DNA from: Nocardioides iriomotensis
GTDB lineage: Bacteria > Actinomycetota > Actinomycetes > Propionibacteriales > Nocardioidaceae
NCBI RefSeq assembly: GCF_004168035.1
Contig: NZ_SDPU01000020.1
Coordinates: 186,001 to 250,000, forward strand
Length of the DNA: 64,000 nucleotides
Direction of reading: 5' to 3'
Under the pieces are notes generated by a model that searched no databases, was not told where the DNA came from, and saw only the letters and a program-made list of their open reading frames with translations. The position numbers and the translations under genes are program-made. This document shows positions 28,195 to 36,191 of the stretch, piece by piece (positions within the stretch are counted from its first letter, which is position 1; each line of letters begins with the position of its first letter).

Positions 28195-29663
28195 GCGCCC
28201 CGAGTCCCGGCAAGCGGGCCGGCCGCAGGGTGGCCGAGCGGCCCAAGCGACCTGAGCGGACCCCACGCGACCGCGGGGCACTGGTGCCCGTGGCGCTGCT
28301 GCTCGTCGCCGCGCTGGCCCTCGCGCTCACCCGGGGGAGCGAGCCCGAGGACGTCCTCGGTGGCACCGAAGGCGCTCTCGTCGACCGCGCCCAGCTGGCC
28401 TGCCCGACCTCCGACCTGCCCGACCTCACCGGGGCCGGCGTCAAGGCGACGGCGTCCGCCGGGCTGCTCGCCACCGACGACAAGGGCACCGAGCTCGGCG
28501 ACGGCGGCGAGCTCGGCACCGGGCTGCCCGGCGACGAGCCGAGCCGCCTCGACGTGGGGCGCGGCGAGCTCGTGCCGCTCGACGACGCCGCCGAGGGTCC
28601 CTACCTCGACGCCCGCGGCGAGCTCGCGGCCGGCCTGTTCGGGTTCCGCACCGACCGCCGCAGCGGCGCGAGCGCGGCGTCCGCCGTCGGCGCCTGCGTC
28701 GCACCGCGGGCCTCGTGGTGGTTCACCGGCGTCGGCGCCGACCTCGACCACACCTCCGAGCTGGTCCTGACCAACCTCGACCCGGGCCCCGCCGTCGTCG
28801 ACGTCAACGTCTACGGCCCCGACGGCGAGGTCGACACGGTCGGCACCCGCGGCATCACCGTCGCGCCCGGTGAGACCACCACGGTCCCGCTGGCAGACAT
28901 CGCCCCGCAGAGCCCCGAGCTGATGGTGAACGTCGAGGCCTCGCGCGGCCGGGTGGCCGTCGCCGCGTCCGACCGCTACGCCGTGGGCCCGGCGGCCCCG
29001 GTCGGCTTCGCCTGGGTCGGCGACGCGACCCGGCCCAGCCGCCGAGTGCGGCTGGCCGGCGTGCCCGCGACCGCCACGTCCTCGACCCTGGTCGTGGGCA
29101 ACCCCGGCGACTCGGAGGCGCTGGTCTCCGTGGAGGTGGCCGGGAAGAACGGGTCGTTCACGCCGACCGACCTCGAGGACCTCAGCGTGGCGCCCGGGAC
29201 CGTCGAGACGCTGGACCTCACCGACGTGCTGCCCGCCGAGGAGGCCGTCGCCCTGCGGGTGCACGCCCAGGTGCCGGTCCTCGCGTCGATGCGCGCCGCC
29301 ACCCGCAACGACGTGACGTACGCCGACGTCGCCACGCCGCTCACCGGGTCCGCGGTCGCGCCCGTGCTGACCGGCGCCCGCACGACGATCCAGCTCACCG
29401 CCGGAGCCGAGGCCGGCGCCGTCACCGTCGAGGGTTTCGACGCGAGCGGGAGGTCGACCGGCAGCGACGACGTCTCCGTCGACGCCACGGCGACCGCGAC
29501 CTGGCGGCCGGCGCGGGGGACCGCGTACGTCGTCGTCCGGCCGACCGAGGGCGCCGTCTTCGGGGCCGCGGTGTACGACGAGGGCGCCGGCCTGTCGACC
29601 AGCACGCTGGAGGCCGTCCCGGTCCGCGTGCGGCTGCCCGAGGTCGTTCCCGGCCCACGCTGA
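28191..29663 (+). CDS. DUF5719 family exported protein
   Basis: 490 aa from ATG 28191, coupled to the glycosyltransferase by ATGA. A basic N-terminus precedes one hydrophobic segment near residues 30-47 that serves as signal or anchor. The remainder is Ala/Val/Asp rich and beta-strand-like, with internal repeats of the form LVLTNLDPGPAVVDVNVYG and LVVGNPGDSEALVSVEVAG, typical of DUF5719. No catalytic motif is seen. Its constant partnership with the membrane glycosyltransferase suggests a surface partner or substrate. Confidence 0.82.
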   Translation: MSAPSPGKRAGRRVAERPKRPERTPRDRGALVPVALLLVAALALALTRGSEPEDVLGGTEGALVDRAQLACPTSDLPDLTGAGVKATASAGLLATDDKGTELGDGGELGTGLPGDEPSRLDVGRGELVPLDDAAEGPYLDARGELAAGLFGFRTDRRSGASAASAVGACVAPRASWWFTGVGADLDHTSELVLTNLDPGPAVVDVNVYGPDGEVDTVGTRGITVAPGETTTVPLADIAPQSPELMVNVEASRGRVAVAASDRYAVGPAAPVGFAWVGDATRPSRRVRLAGVPATATSSTLVVGNPGDSEALVSVEVAGKNGSFTPTDLEDLSVAPGTVETLDLTDVLPAEEAVALRVHAQVPVLASMRAATRNDVTYADVATPLTGSAVAPVLTGARTTIQLTAGAEAGAVTVEGFDASGRSTGSDDVSVDATATATWRPARGTAYVVVRPTEGAVFGAAVYDEGAGLSTSTLEAVPVRVRLPEVVPGPR

Positions 29664-29675
29664 CTAGGCTCCTGG

Positions 29676-29703
29676 TTTAAGTCGATCGAATTGCTACACT
29701 TAA
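29676..29703. promoter_or_regulatory. AT-rich inverted repeat TTAAGT...ACTTAA over a -10 box
   Basis: TTAAGT (29677-29682) and ACTTAA (29698-29703) are exact complements around a CGATCG core (29683-29688). The right arm covers TACACT (29695-29700), which ends 6 nt before ATG 29707. The low GC stands out sharply. Looks like an operator for a leaderless gene. Confidence 0.5.
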
Positions 29704-29706
29704 GGC

Positions 29707-29928
29707 ATGACGGCGACACCGATGGGCACGACCAGGCCCGTGCACACGACGACCGCGCGGAACGCGGACACCTCGCGACGCGACCCTGCCCGCCTCCTGC
29801 TCCTCAAGGAGCGCCGCGTCGCCGAGCGCGCCGCTGCCCTCGACGAGCTGCTGCGGCACCGGCCCGACCTCGCCGGCGTGCACGGTCCGGCCGACCTCGC
29901 CGCGGAGTCGGTGCTCTGGAACGCCTGA
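29707..29928 (+). CDS. small basic protein of unknown function
   Basis: 73 aa from ATG 29707. Support comes from the well-formed leaderless promoter with an operator-like repeat, an uninterrupted frame and a helical, leucine/arginine-rich second half (LLLLKERRVAERAAALDELL). There is no hydrophobic segment or known domain. It lies between DUF5719 and the convergent metallopeptidase-like gene. Real expression is likely; function cannot be given. Confidence 0.55.
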   Translation: MTATPMGTTRPVHTTTARNADTSRRDPARLLLLKERRVAERAAALDELLRHRPDLAGVHGPADLAAESVLWNA

Positions 29929-29959
29929 GCCCGGGCCGATCCTGGCTGTCGGCGGGGGC

Positions 29960-30424
29960 TCAGTCGTCGTGCGGCTCGTAGCGCGGGTCGATGTCCTCCG
30001 GCGGCCGGCCGAGCAGCTCGGAGACCTGCTCGACCAGCACGGTCAGCACCATCGCGGACAGGTCGTCGCGCGTCTCCGACCGCAGCTCGATCGGCCGGCG
30101 GAACAACACCAGTCGGGTCGGCGTCGTACCGGCGCCGCGCACCAGCGATGCCAGCGGCACGGTGCCGGACGACCAGTCGTCGGGCATCCACGGCGTCTCC
30201 TCGACGGCGAACTCCACCAGGCCGAGCTCGTCGTGCCAGCGGTCCTCGAGGTCCTGCACGACGCCGAGCACCAGCTCGTCGAACTGCGCGCGCCGGCTCA
30301 GCTGCGCGGGGACGCCGTGCGGGGAGAGCGGGCCCGGGAGCACCTGCGGACCACGGCTGCCACGACCCCTCAGGTCACGGCGGCGGCCGCGGCGCGGGCC
30401 GACGGGAGACAGCGGGGACGACAC
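29960..30424 (-). CDS. metallopeptidase-family protein, active site degenerate
   Basis: 154 aa from GTG 30424; TAGGCT ends 7 nt upstream, and longer frames read through the divergent gene. It matches the minimal zincin-like family by its core (FAVEETPWMPDDW, TTPTRLVLFRRPIELRS) and its place next to DUF3499 (Rv3259 position, from memory). The zinc-binding HExxH expected in the helix after the RRP strand is replaced by VEQVS in VLVEQVSELLG, so it is unlikely to be a zinc protease. The N-terminal 25 residues are very Arg/Gly rich. Confidence 0.75.
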   Translation of the reverse strand: MSSPLSPVGPRRGRRRDLRGRGSRGPQVLPGPLSPHGVPAQLSRRAQFDELVLGVVQDLEDRWHDELGLVEFAVEETPWMPDDWSSGTVPLASLVRGAGTTPTRLVLFRRPIELRSETRDDLSAMVLTVLVEQVSELLGRPPEDIDPRYEPHDD

Positions 30425-30431
30425 CTGAGCG

Positions 30432-30467
30432 AGCCTAGTCGTGACCGGGTCGGGCAGCGGGTACCGT
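30432..30467. promoter_or_regulatory. divergent leaderless -10 boxes (TAGGCT minus, TACCGT plus)
   Basis: Minus TAGGCT (30437 down to 30432) ends 7 nt before GTG 30424. Plus TACCGT (30462-30467) ends 7 nt before GTG 30475. Both set the starts of their genes in a 50-bp gap. Confidence 0.55.
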
Positions 30468-30474
30468 CTGCCCC

Positions 30475-30876
30475 GTGAGTCCCTCCCGCCGATGCTCCAA
30501 GACGGCGTGCGGGCGCCCGGCGACGGCCACGTTGACCTACGTCTACTCCGACCAGACAGCGGTCCTCGGACCCCTGGCGACGTACGCGGAGCCGCACGCC
30601 TACGACCTGTGCGAGACGCACAGCGAGCGGCTGAGCGCGCCCCGCGGCTGGGAGGTCCTGCGGCTCGCACCCGACCCGAACGCCGGCGGTCCGAGCACCG
30701 ACGACCTGCTCGCGCTGGCCGACGCGGTCCGGGAGGCGGCGCGGCCGCTGCCCCCGATGGAGCCGGCCCGCCCGACCGGCCTGCCGGCCTCCCGTGGTGG
30801 CGGGACGCTCACCGCGCCCGAGCGCGAGACGGTGCGCCGCGGCCACCTGCGCTCGGTCCCGACCTACGACGACTGA
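30475..30876 (+). CDS. DUF3499 family protein
   Basis: 133 aa from GTG 30475, leaderless. The N-terminal half holds likely zinc-binding cysteines and histidines: RRCSKTACGRPATATLTYVY and AYDLCETHSERLSAP, a treble-clef-like arrangement conserved in DUF3499. The remainder is proline rich and disordered. Present in most actinobacteria just upstream of pmmA (Rv3258c position, from memory). Function unknown. Confidence 0.82.
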   Translation: MSPSRRCSKTACGRPATATLTYVYSDQTAVLGPLATYAEPHAYDLCETHSERLSAPRGWEVLRLAPDPNAGGPSTDDLLALADAVREAARPLPPMEPARPTGLPASRGGGTLTAPERETVRRGHLRSVPTYDD

Positions 30877-30893
30877 CGTCCCGACCCGCTCGC

Positions 30894-30899
30894 TAGGGT
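30894..30899 (+). promoter_or_regulatory. -10 element TAGGGT, leaderless (pmm)
   Basis: It ends 7 nt before ATG 30907; no Shine-Dalgarno is present. Confidence 0.55.
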
Positions 30900-30906
30900 C
30901 TGCCGC

Positions 30907-32283
30907 ATGAGCGGCACCACCAGCCCCGACAACGTCCACCGCGTCTTCAAGGCCTACGACGTCCGCGGGCTCGTCGGCTCCGAGATCGACGAGGACCTCG
31001 CCCGCGCCGTCGGCGCCGCGTTCGTGGAGGTCGTCGGCCGCGAGGAAGGGATCGTCGTCGGGTACGACATGCGGCCCTCGTCGCCGGGCATGGCCCAGGC
31101 GTTCGCCGAGGGCGCCGCGTCCGCCGGGGCCGACGTCACGCTCATCGGGCTCGCGTCGACCGACCAGCTCTACTTCGCCTCCGGCCACCTCGGCCGGCCC
31201 GGTGCGATGTTCACCGCCAGCCACAACCCGGCGGCCTACAACGGCATCAAGATGTGCCGCGCGCACGCCGTCCCGGTCGGCCTCGACACCGGCCTCGCCA
31301 CGATCCGCGACCTCGTGGCCGATGGCGCCGGCGGCGCCGTCCCGTCGTACGACGGAGCGCCCGGCAGCATCGGCAGCACCGACCTCCTCGACGCGTACGC
31401 CGCCCACCTCGTCGCGCTCGCGCCGGTCTCCGGCCGACGCCTCAAGGTCGCGGTCGACGCGGGCAACGGCATGGCCGGCCACACGGCACCGGCCGTGCTG
31501 GGCCGCCTCGACGTCGAGGTGGTGCCGATGTACTTCGAGCTCGACGGCACGTTCCCCCACCACGAGGCCAACCCGATCGAGCCGGCCAACCTCGCCGACC
31601 TCCAGGCCAAGGTGCGCGAGACCGGCGCCGACATCGGCCTCGCCTTCGACGGCGACGCCGACCGCTGCTTCCTCGTCGACGAGCGGGGCGAGCTGGTCAG
31701 CCCGTCGGTGCTGACCGCGCTGATCGCGGCACGCGAGCTGGCGAAGGAGCCCGGCGCCACCGTGATCCACAACCTGATCACCTCGCGCGCCGTGCCGCAG
31801 ATCGTCACCGAGCGCGGCGGCAGCCCGGTGCGCACCCGGGTCGGCCACTCGTTCATCAAGGCGACGATGGCCGAGACCGACGCCGTCTTCGGCGGCGAGC
31901 ACTCCGGCCACTTCTACTTCCGCGACTTCTGGCGCGCCGACTCCGGCATGCTCGCGGCGCTGCACGCGCTCGCCGCCCTGGCCGAGACCGACCGTCCGCT
32001 GTCGGAGCTGCTCGCGGAGTACACCCGCTTCCACGCCACCGGCGAGATCAACTCGACCGTCGACGACGCGAGCGCGGTGATGGCCGCGATCGAGCAGGAG
32101 TACTCCTCCCGCGACGGTGTGACCGTCGACCACCTCGACGGCCTGACCGTCACCCACGACGACTGGTGGTTCAACGTGCGGCCGTCGAACACCGAGCCGC
32201 TGCTCCGGCTCAACGCCGAGGCGGCCGACGCGGACGGGATGGCGCGCCTGCGCGACGAGGTGCTGGAGCGCATCCGGGCCTGA
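30907..32283 (+). CDS. pmmA: phosphomannomutase/phosphoglucomutase
   Basis: 458 aa from ATG 30907. All four alpha-D-phosphohexomutase signatures are present: the phosphoserine loop TASHNPAAYNGIK (Ser105), the magnesium loop FDGDADRCF near residue 247, the sugar loop GGEHSGHFYF and the phosphate-binding RPSNTEPLLRLN. It interconverts mannose-6-P and mannose-1-P (or the glucose forms), supplying the guanylyltransferase at 20232. The stop overlaps a possible upstream start of the Trm112 gene as TGATG. Confidence 0.95.
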   Translation: MSGTTSPDNVHRVFKAYDVRGLVGSEIDEDLARAVGAAFVEVVGREEGIVVGYDMRPSSPGMAQAFAEGAASAGADVTLIGLASTDQLYFASGHLGRPGAMFTASHNPAAYNGIKMCRAHAVPVGLDTGLATIRDLVADGAGGAVPSYDGAPGSIGSTDLLDAYAAHLVALAPVSGRRLKVAVDAGNGMAGHTAPAVLGRLDVEVVPMYFELDGTFPHHEANPIEPANLADLQAKVRETGADIGLAFDGDADRCFLVDERGELVSPSVLTALIAARELAKEPGATVIHNLITSRAVPQIVTERGGSPVRTRVGHSFIKATMAETDAVFGGEHSGHFYFRDFWRADSGMLAALHALAALAETDRPLSELLAEYTRFHATGEINSTVDDASAVMAAIEQEYSSRDGVTVDHLDGLTVTHDDWWFNVRPSNTEPLLRLNAEAADADGMARLRDEVLERIRA

Positions 32284-32300
32284 TGCACCAGAATGCAGCC

Positions 32301-32489
32301 ATGAACCTCGACCCCGCCCTCCTGGACATCGTGGTCTGCCCCGACTGCCACGGGACGCTCGCCGCCGACGAGGCGGCGTCGGAGCTGGTCTGCACCAAGT
32401 GCGGCCTGGCCTACCCGGTCCGCGACGACATCCCCGTGCTCCTCGTCGACGAGGCCCGCCGCCCCGGCGACCGGGCGACCCAGGCCTAG
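32301..32489 (+). CDS. Trm112 family zinc protein
   Basis: 62 aa from ATG 32301, chosen because CAGAAT ends 6 nt upstream; an in-frame ATG at 32283 overlaps the pmmA stop and would add six residues. LLDIVVCPDCHGTL and LVCTKCGLAYPVRDDIPVLL give the two CxxC pairs of the zinc-ribbon Trm112/YcaR family, proteins that activate methyltransferases or act as small chaperones. It lies between pmmA and the SIS gene; its AGG-containing 3' end supplies the ribosome site of the next gene. Confidence 0.85.
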   Translation: MNLDPALLDIVVCPDCHGTLAADEAASELVCTKCGLAYPVRDDIPVLLVDEARRPGDRATQA

Positions 32490-32497
32490 GGGAACCG

Positions 32498-33535
32498 GTG
32501 GCCGAGGTCTTCGACGACACACGCCTCGACGACGAGGCCGCGCTCGCGTCGGCCGACCCCCACCTGCGTCCCCTCGCCGAGGCCGGCTCGCGCGTGCGGC
32601 GGGAGGCGGAGGCCGCCGCCGACGCACTCGAGGCCGCCGTCGTGGAGGCCGACGGCGAGGCGCGACCGCGCGCCGTCGTCGCGGCCGGACCCGACTCCCG
32701 CCTGCTCCGGGCGGTGCTCGAGCCGTGGTGCCCGGTGCCGTTCGTCGCGTGGCCCGGTCCCGGGCTGCCCGGCTGGGCCGGCGCACTCGACCTCGTCGTC
32801 GTGCTCGCCCCCGACGGCTCCGACACGGGGGCCGCGTCGGCGGTGGCCGAGGCGGTCCGGCGCGGCTGCCGCCTCGTCGTCGCCTGCGACCCGGCCTCGC
32901 TCGTCGGCCAGCACGCCGTCGGCCGCGACACGACCGTGCTGCCCACCTCGGCCGGCGACCAGCTCGCGAGCGCCGTCGTCGTGCTCGACCTGCTCGCCCA
33001 GCTCGACCTCGGCCCGCACGCCAGCGCCGAGGGCGTCGCGAGCGCCCTCGACGACGTCGCGGTCGCCTGCTCCCCTTACCGCGACCTGTCGGTCAACCCG
33101 GCCAAGATGCTCGCGATCGCCCTCGCCGACGGATCGCCCGTGGTCTGGGGCGGGTCGGTGCTCGCCGCCCGTGCCGCCCGGCGGATCGCCGAGTCGCTGC
33201 GCCGCGCCAGCGGCCGCGCGGCCCTCGCCGGCGACGCCGAGCACCTCCTGCCGGTGCTCCGGGCATCCCGGCCGAGGGACCTGTTCGCGGACCCCTTCGC
33301 CGACGACGAGGACAGCGCCGAGGCGCGGCCCGTGCTGCTCCTCCTCGACGACGGCTCCGACGAGCTGCCCGTGCGCGAGCAGCGCGCCCGCCTGGTCACC
33401 ACCGCCCAGGAGCAGGACGTGCGGGTCGAGACGATCGACGCCCACGAGGGCGACGACGTGGCCCGCTACGCGACCCTGCTGTCCACCGGCACCTGGGCCG
33501 CGACGTACGTCAAGATCGGGCTGGGTCGGGCCTGA
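32498..33535 (+). CDS. SIS-domain sugar isomerase-like protein
   Basis: 345 aa from GTG 32498 with AGGGGA overlapping the upstream stop. It resembles the bifunctional phosphoglucose/phosphomannose isomerase group: an N-terminal SIS-like domain (LDLVVVLAPDGSDTGAASAV, LVVACDPASLVGQ) and a second half with YRDLSVNPAKMLAIALADGSP and VVWGGSVLAARAARRIAESL. It corresponds to Rv3256c by position (from memory). No manA gene lies in this block, so it may provide the mannose-6-phosphate isomerase step; catalytic residues cannot be confirmed by eye. Confidence 0.75.
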   Translation: MAEVFDDTRLDDEAALASADPHLRPLAEAGSRVRREAEAAADALEAAVVEADGEARPRAVVAAGPDSRLLRAVLEPWCPVPFVAWPGPGLPGWAGALDLVVVLAPDGSDTGAASAVAEAVRRGCRLVVACDPASLVGQHAVGRDTTVLPTSAGDQLASAVVVLDLLAQLDLGPHASAEGVASALDDVAVACSPYRDLSVNPAKMLAIALADGSPVVWGGSVLAARAARRIAESLRRASGRAALAGDAEHLLPVLRASRPRDLFADPFADDEDSAEARPVLLLLDDGSDELPVREQRARLVTTAQEQDVRVETIDAHEGDDVARYATLLSTGTWAATYVKIGLGRA

Positions 33536-33567
33536 CCTCGCGGGGCGGGCCGGCCCCGAGCCGCCGA

Positions 33568-33573
33568 TAGGCT
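33568..33573 (+). promoter_or_regulatory. -10 element TAGGCT, leaderless (leader peptide)
   Basis: It ends 7 nt before ATG 33581, the start of a short upstream frame rather than the DUF808 gene itself. Confidence 0.5.
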
Positions 33574-33580
33574 GGGCCGC

Positions 33581-33607
33581 ATGTCCCCCGTGAGGTCAGC
33601 CCGGTGA
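33581..33607 (+). CDS. possible 8-residue leader peptide MSPVRSAR
   Basis: ATG 33581 is at the expected leaderless distance from TAGGCT. The frame ends in TGA at 33605-33607, overlapping the GTG start of the next gene as GTGA, with a TGAGGT ribosome site inside it. This is the layout of translational coupling; whether the peptide itself matters is unknown. Confidence 0.4.
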   Translation: MSPVRSAR

Positions 33608-34536
33608 GCGGCGGTCTGTTCGCGCTGCTCGACGACGTCGCCGCCCTGGCCAGGATGGCGGCGGCCTCGGTCGACGACATCGGCGCCGCCGCGGGACGTG
33701 CCAGCGTCAAGGCCGCCGGCGTGGTCGTGGACGACACGGCCGTCACCCCGCAGTACGTCCGCGGGGTCACCGCCGACCGGGAGTTCCCGATCGTCAAGCG
33801 CATCGCGATCGGGTCGCTGCGCAACAAGCTGCTGTTCATCCTCCCGGCGGCGCTGCTGCTCAGCCAGTTCCTGCCGTGGGCGCTGACACCGCTGCTGATG
33901 CTCGGCGGCACCTACCTCTGCTACGAGGGCGCCGAGAAGGTCTGGGGCACCCTCCGGGGCCACCACGACCACGACGAACCCGCGGCCCTCGAGGGTCCCG
34001 ACGCCGAGAAGACCGTGGTCTCCGGCGCGATCCGCACCGACTTCATCCTGAGCGCGGAGATCATGGTGATCGCGCTCAACGAGGTCGCCGAGGAGCCGTT
34101 CGTGTCCCGCGCGCTGATCCTGGTCGTCGTGGCCATCGCGATCACGCTCCTCGTGTACGGCGTGGTGGCCGCCATCGTGAAGATGGACGACGCCGGCCTC
34201 GCCCTCGCGCAGCGGCCGTCGGCCGGCGCGCAGAAGGTCGGCCGCGGTCTCGTCCACGCGATGCCCCGGCTGCTCGCCGTGATCTCGGTCGTCGGCACCG
34301 CCGCGATGCTCTGGGTGGGCGGCCACATCCTGCTCGTCGGCGTCGACGACCTCGGCTGGCACGCGCCGTACGACCTCGTCCACCACGCCGAGGAGGCCGT
34401 GCACCACGCCGTCGAGGGCGTGGGCGCCGTTCTGGCGTGGCTGGTCAACACCGGCGCCTCGGCGGTCGTCGGCCTCGCGGTCGGCGCCGTCGTCGTCGCG
34501 GTGATGCACGTCCTGCCCTTCGGCAAGAAGCACTAG
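33604..34536 (+). CDS. DUF808 (YedI-like) inner-membrane protein
   Basis: 310 aa from GTG 33604, with GAGG 8 nt upstream. Typical DUF808 start: [20 protein letters not shown], then [20 protein letters not shown] and [20 protein letters not shown]. Six or so membrane spans follow, and [20 protein letters not shown] is the family's conserved segment. Function unknown in all species. It occupies a place where mycobacteria have manA and other genes, so it is likely an insertion relative to that order. Confidence 0.88.
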   Translation: MSGGLFALLDDVAALARMAAASVDDIGAAAGRASVKAAGVVVDDTAVTPQYVRGVTADREFPIVKRIAIGSLRNKLLFILPAALLLSQFLPWALTPLLMLGGTYLCYEGAEKVWGTLRGHHDHDEPAALEGPDAEKTVVSGAIRTDFILSAEIMVIALNEVAEEPFVSRALILVVVAIAITLLVYGVVAAIVKMDDAGLALAQRPSAGAQKVGRGLVHAMPRLLAVISVVGTAAMLWVGGHILLVGVDDLGWHAPYDLVHHAEEAVHHAVEGVGAVLAWLVNTGASAVVGLAVGAVVVAVMHVLPFGKKH

Positions 34537-34548
34537 CGCCGGGCGCCT

Positions 34549-34564
34549 CCCCGTCGTTTCGGGG
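34549..34564 (+). terminator. short hairpin after DUF808
   Basis: CCCCG-TCGTTT-CGGGG, 12 bp past the stop, inside a GC-rich stretch and before the sahH promoter. A weak terminator candidate. Confidence 0.35.
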
Positions 34565-34582
34565 TCCGGGGCCTCCCGCGGG

Positions 34583-34588
34583 TACGCT
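34583..34588 (+). promoter_or_regulatory. -10 element TACGCT of sahH
   Basis: It predicts a start near 34595 and a leader of about 75 nt, one of the few long leaders in the window. Confidence 0.5.
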
Positions 34589-34594
34589 GGCGGT

Positions 34595-34670
34595 GCTGTC
34601 CGCGGGAGATCCCGACGGAGCGCAGACGCGCTGCGGACGCAGTTCCCGACGTTTTTCGAGGACCCAACAC
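34595..34670 (+). promoter_or_regulatory. structured sahH leader, possible three-way junction
   Basis: GTCCGC (34598-34603) can pair with GCGGAC (34633-34638), enclosing GGG-AGAT-CCC (34604-34613) and AGCGC-AGAC-GCGCT (34619-34632). A TCCCGACG repeat at 34610-34617 and 34644-34651 could compete for the same GGGA. GAGGA (34658-34662) is the ribosome site. I could not match it to the known S-adenosylhomocysteine riboswitch consensus. Confidence 0.45.
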
Positions 34671-36110
34671 ATGGACTTCAAGGTTGCCGACCTGAGCCTG
34701 GCCGACTTCGGCCGCGCCGAGATCGAGCTCGCCGAGCACGAGATGCCCGGCCTGATGGCGATGCGCGAGCGCTACGGCGACAGCAAGCCGCTGGCCGGCG
34801 CGCGGATCGCGGGCTCGCTGCACATGACCATCCAGACCGCCGTGCTGATCGAGACGCTGACCGCGCTCGGCGCCGAGGTGCGCTGGGCGTCCTGCAACAT
34901 CTTCTCCACCCAGGACCACGCCGCCGCGGCGGTCGTCGTCGGGCGCCCCGAGACCGGCGGCACCGCCGAGGACCCCCAGGGTGTCCCGGTCTTCGCCTGG
35001 AAGGGCGAGACGCTGGAGGAGTACTGGTGGTGCACCCAGCAGATCCTGCTCTGGCCGGGCGAGGAGCACCCCAACATGATCCTCGACGACGGCGGTGACG
35101 CGACCCTGCTCGTGCACCTCGGTGTCGAGGCCGAGAAGAAGGGCCAGGCGCCCGACGTCGCGTCGGCGACCAGCACCGAGCAGCGCGTGATCTTCGAGGT
35201 GCTCAACGCCTCGCTCGCCGAGGACGGCAACCGCTGGACCGCGGTCGCCAACGAGATCAAGGGTGTCACCGAGGAGACCACGACCGGCGTCCACCGTCTC
35301 TACGAGATGATGCGCGAGGGCTCGCTGCTCTTCCCGGGCATCAACGTCAACGACTCGGTCACCAAGTCGAAGTTCGACAACAAGTACGGCTGCCGCCACT
35401 CCCTGATCGACGGCATCAACCGCGCCACCGACGTCCTGATCGGCGGCAAGGTCGCGGTCGTCTGCGGGTACGGCGACGTCGGCAAGGGCTGCGCCGAGTC
35501 CCTGCGCGGCCAGGGCGCCCGCGTCATCGTCACCGAGATCGACCCGATCTGCGCGCTGCAGGCGGCGATGGACGGCTACCAGGTCTCCACGCTCGAGGAG
35601 TCGCTGCCGGTCGCCGACATCATCATCACGGCCACCGGCAACAAGGACGTCGTCACGGTCGACCAGATGAAGCGGATGAAGCACAACGCGATCGTCGGCA
35701 ACATCGGTCACTTCGACAACGAGATCGACATGGCCGGCCTCGAGGCCCCGGGCGTCGCCGAGCGGAAGAACGTCAAGCCGCAGGTCGACGTCTGGACCTT
35801 CCCCGGCGGCAACAGCATCATCGTGCTCTCCGAGGGCCGGCTGATGAACCTCGGCAACGCGACCGGCCACCCGTCGTTCGTCATGTCGAACTCCTTCACC
35901 AACCAGGTTCTCGCGCAGATCGAGCTGTTCACCAAGACGGGTGAGTACCCCACCGGCGTCTACGTCCTGCCGAAGCACCTCGACGAGGAGGTCGCCCGCC
36001 TGCACCTGGCGTCGCTGGGCGTCAGCCTCACGCAGCTGACCGACGACCAGGCGTCGTACCTCGGCGTGCAGGTCGAGGGCCCCTACAAGTCGGAGCACTA
36101 CCGCTACTGA
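34671..36110 (+). CDS. sahH: adenosylhomocysteinase
   Basis: 479 aa from ATG 34671, with GAGGA upstream. Full-length match: [69 protein letters not shown]-binding [15 protein letters not shown] and the C-terminal KSEHYRY. The enzyme hydrolyses S-adenosylhomocysteine to adenosine and homocysteine, relieving methyltransferase inhibition. It includes the roughly 40-residue insertion near residues 140-185 seen in many bacterial forms. It is upstream of mtrA, as in mycobacteria. Confidence 0.98.
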   Translation: MDFKVADLSLADFGRAEIELAEHEMPGLMAMRERYGDSKPLAGARIAGSLHMTIQTAVLIETLTALGAEVRWASCNIFSTQDHAAAAVVVGRPETGGTAEDPQGVPVFAWKGETLEEYWWCTQQILLWPGEEHPNMILDDGGDATLLVHLGVEAEKKGQAPDVASATSTEQRVIFEVLNASLAEDGNRWTAVANEIKGVTEETTTGVHRLYEMMREGSLLFPGINVNDSVTKSKFDNKYGCRHSLIDGINRATDVLIGGKVAVVCGYGDVGKGCAESLRGQGARVIVTEIDPICALQAAMDGYQVSTLEESLPVADIIITATGNKDVVTVDQMKRMKHNAIVGNIGHFDNEIDMAGLEAPGVAERKNVKPQVDVWTFPGGNSIIVLSEGRLMNLGNATGHPSFVMSNSFTNQVLAQIELFTKTGEYPTGVYVLPKHLDEEVARLHLASLGVSLTQLTDDQASYLGVQVEGPYKSEHYRY

Positions 36111-36127
36111 GGCGCTACCTGGCGATT

Positions 36128-36146
36128 CCGGCGCGGGGGGCGCCGG
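36128..36146 (+). terminator. GC hairpin after sahH
   Basis: CCGGCGC-GGGGG-GCGCCGG, a perfect 7-bp stem 17 bp past the stop, with no T-run. It separates sahH from the mtrA promoter (-10 TACGGT at 36155-36160). Confidence 0.5.
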
Positions 36147-36191
36147 CACGCCGGTACGGTTCAGCGGCACACGAGCCGGGGGAGGAGCGAG

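Noticed and set aside
34595-34670. Match to the classical SAH riboswitch
   Set aside because: The remembered core pattern and its pseudoknot strands are not found; only general stem potential is present.
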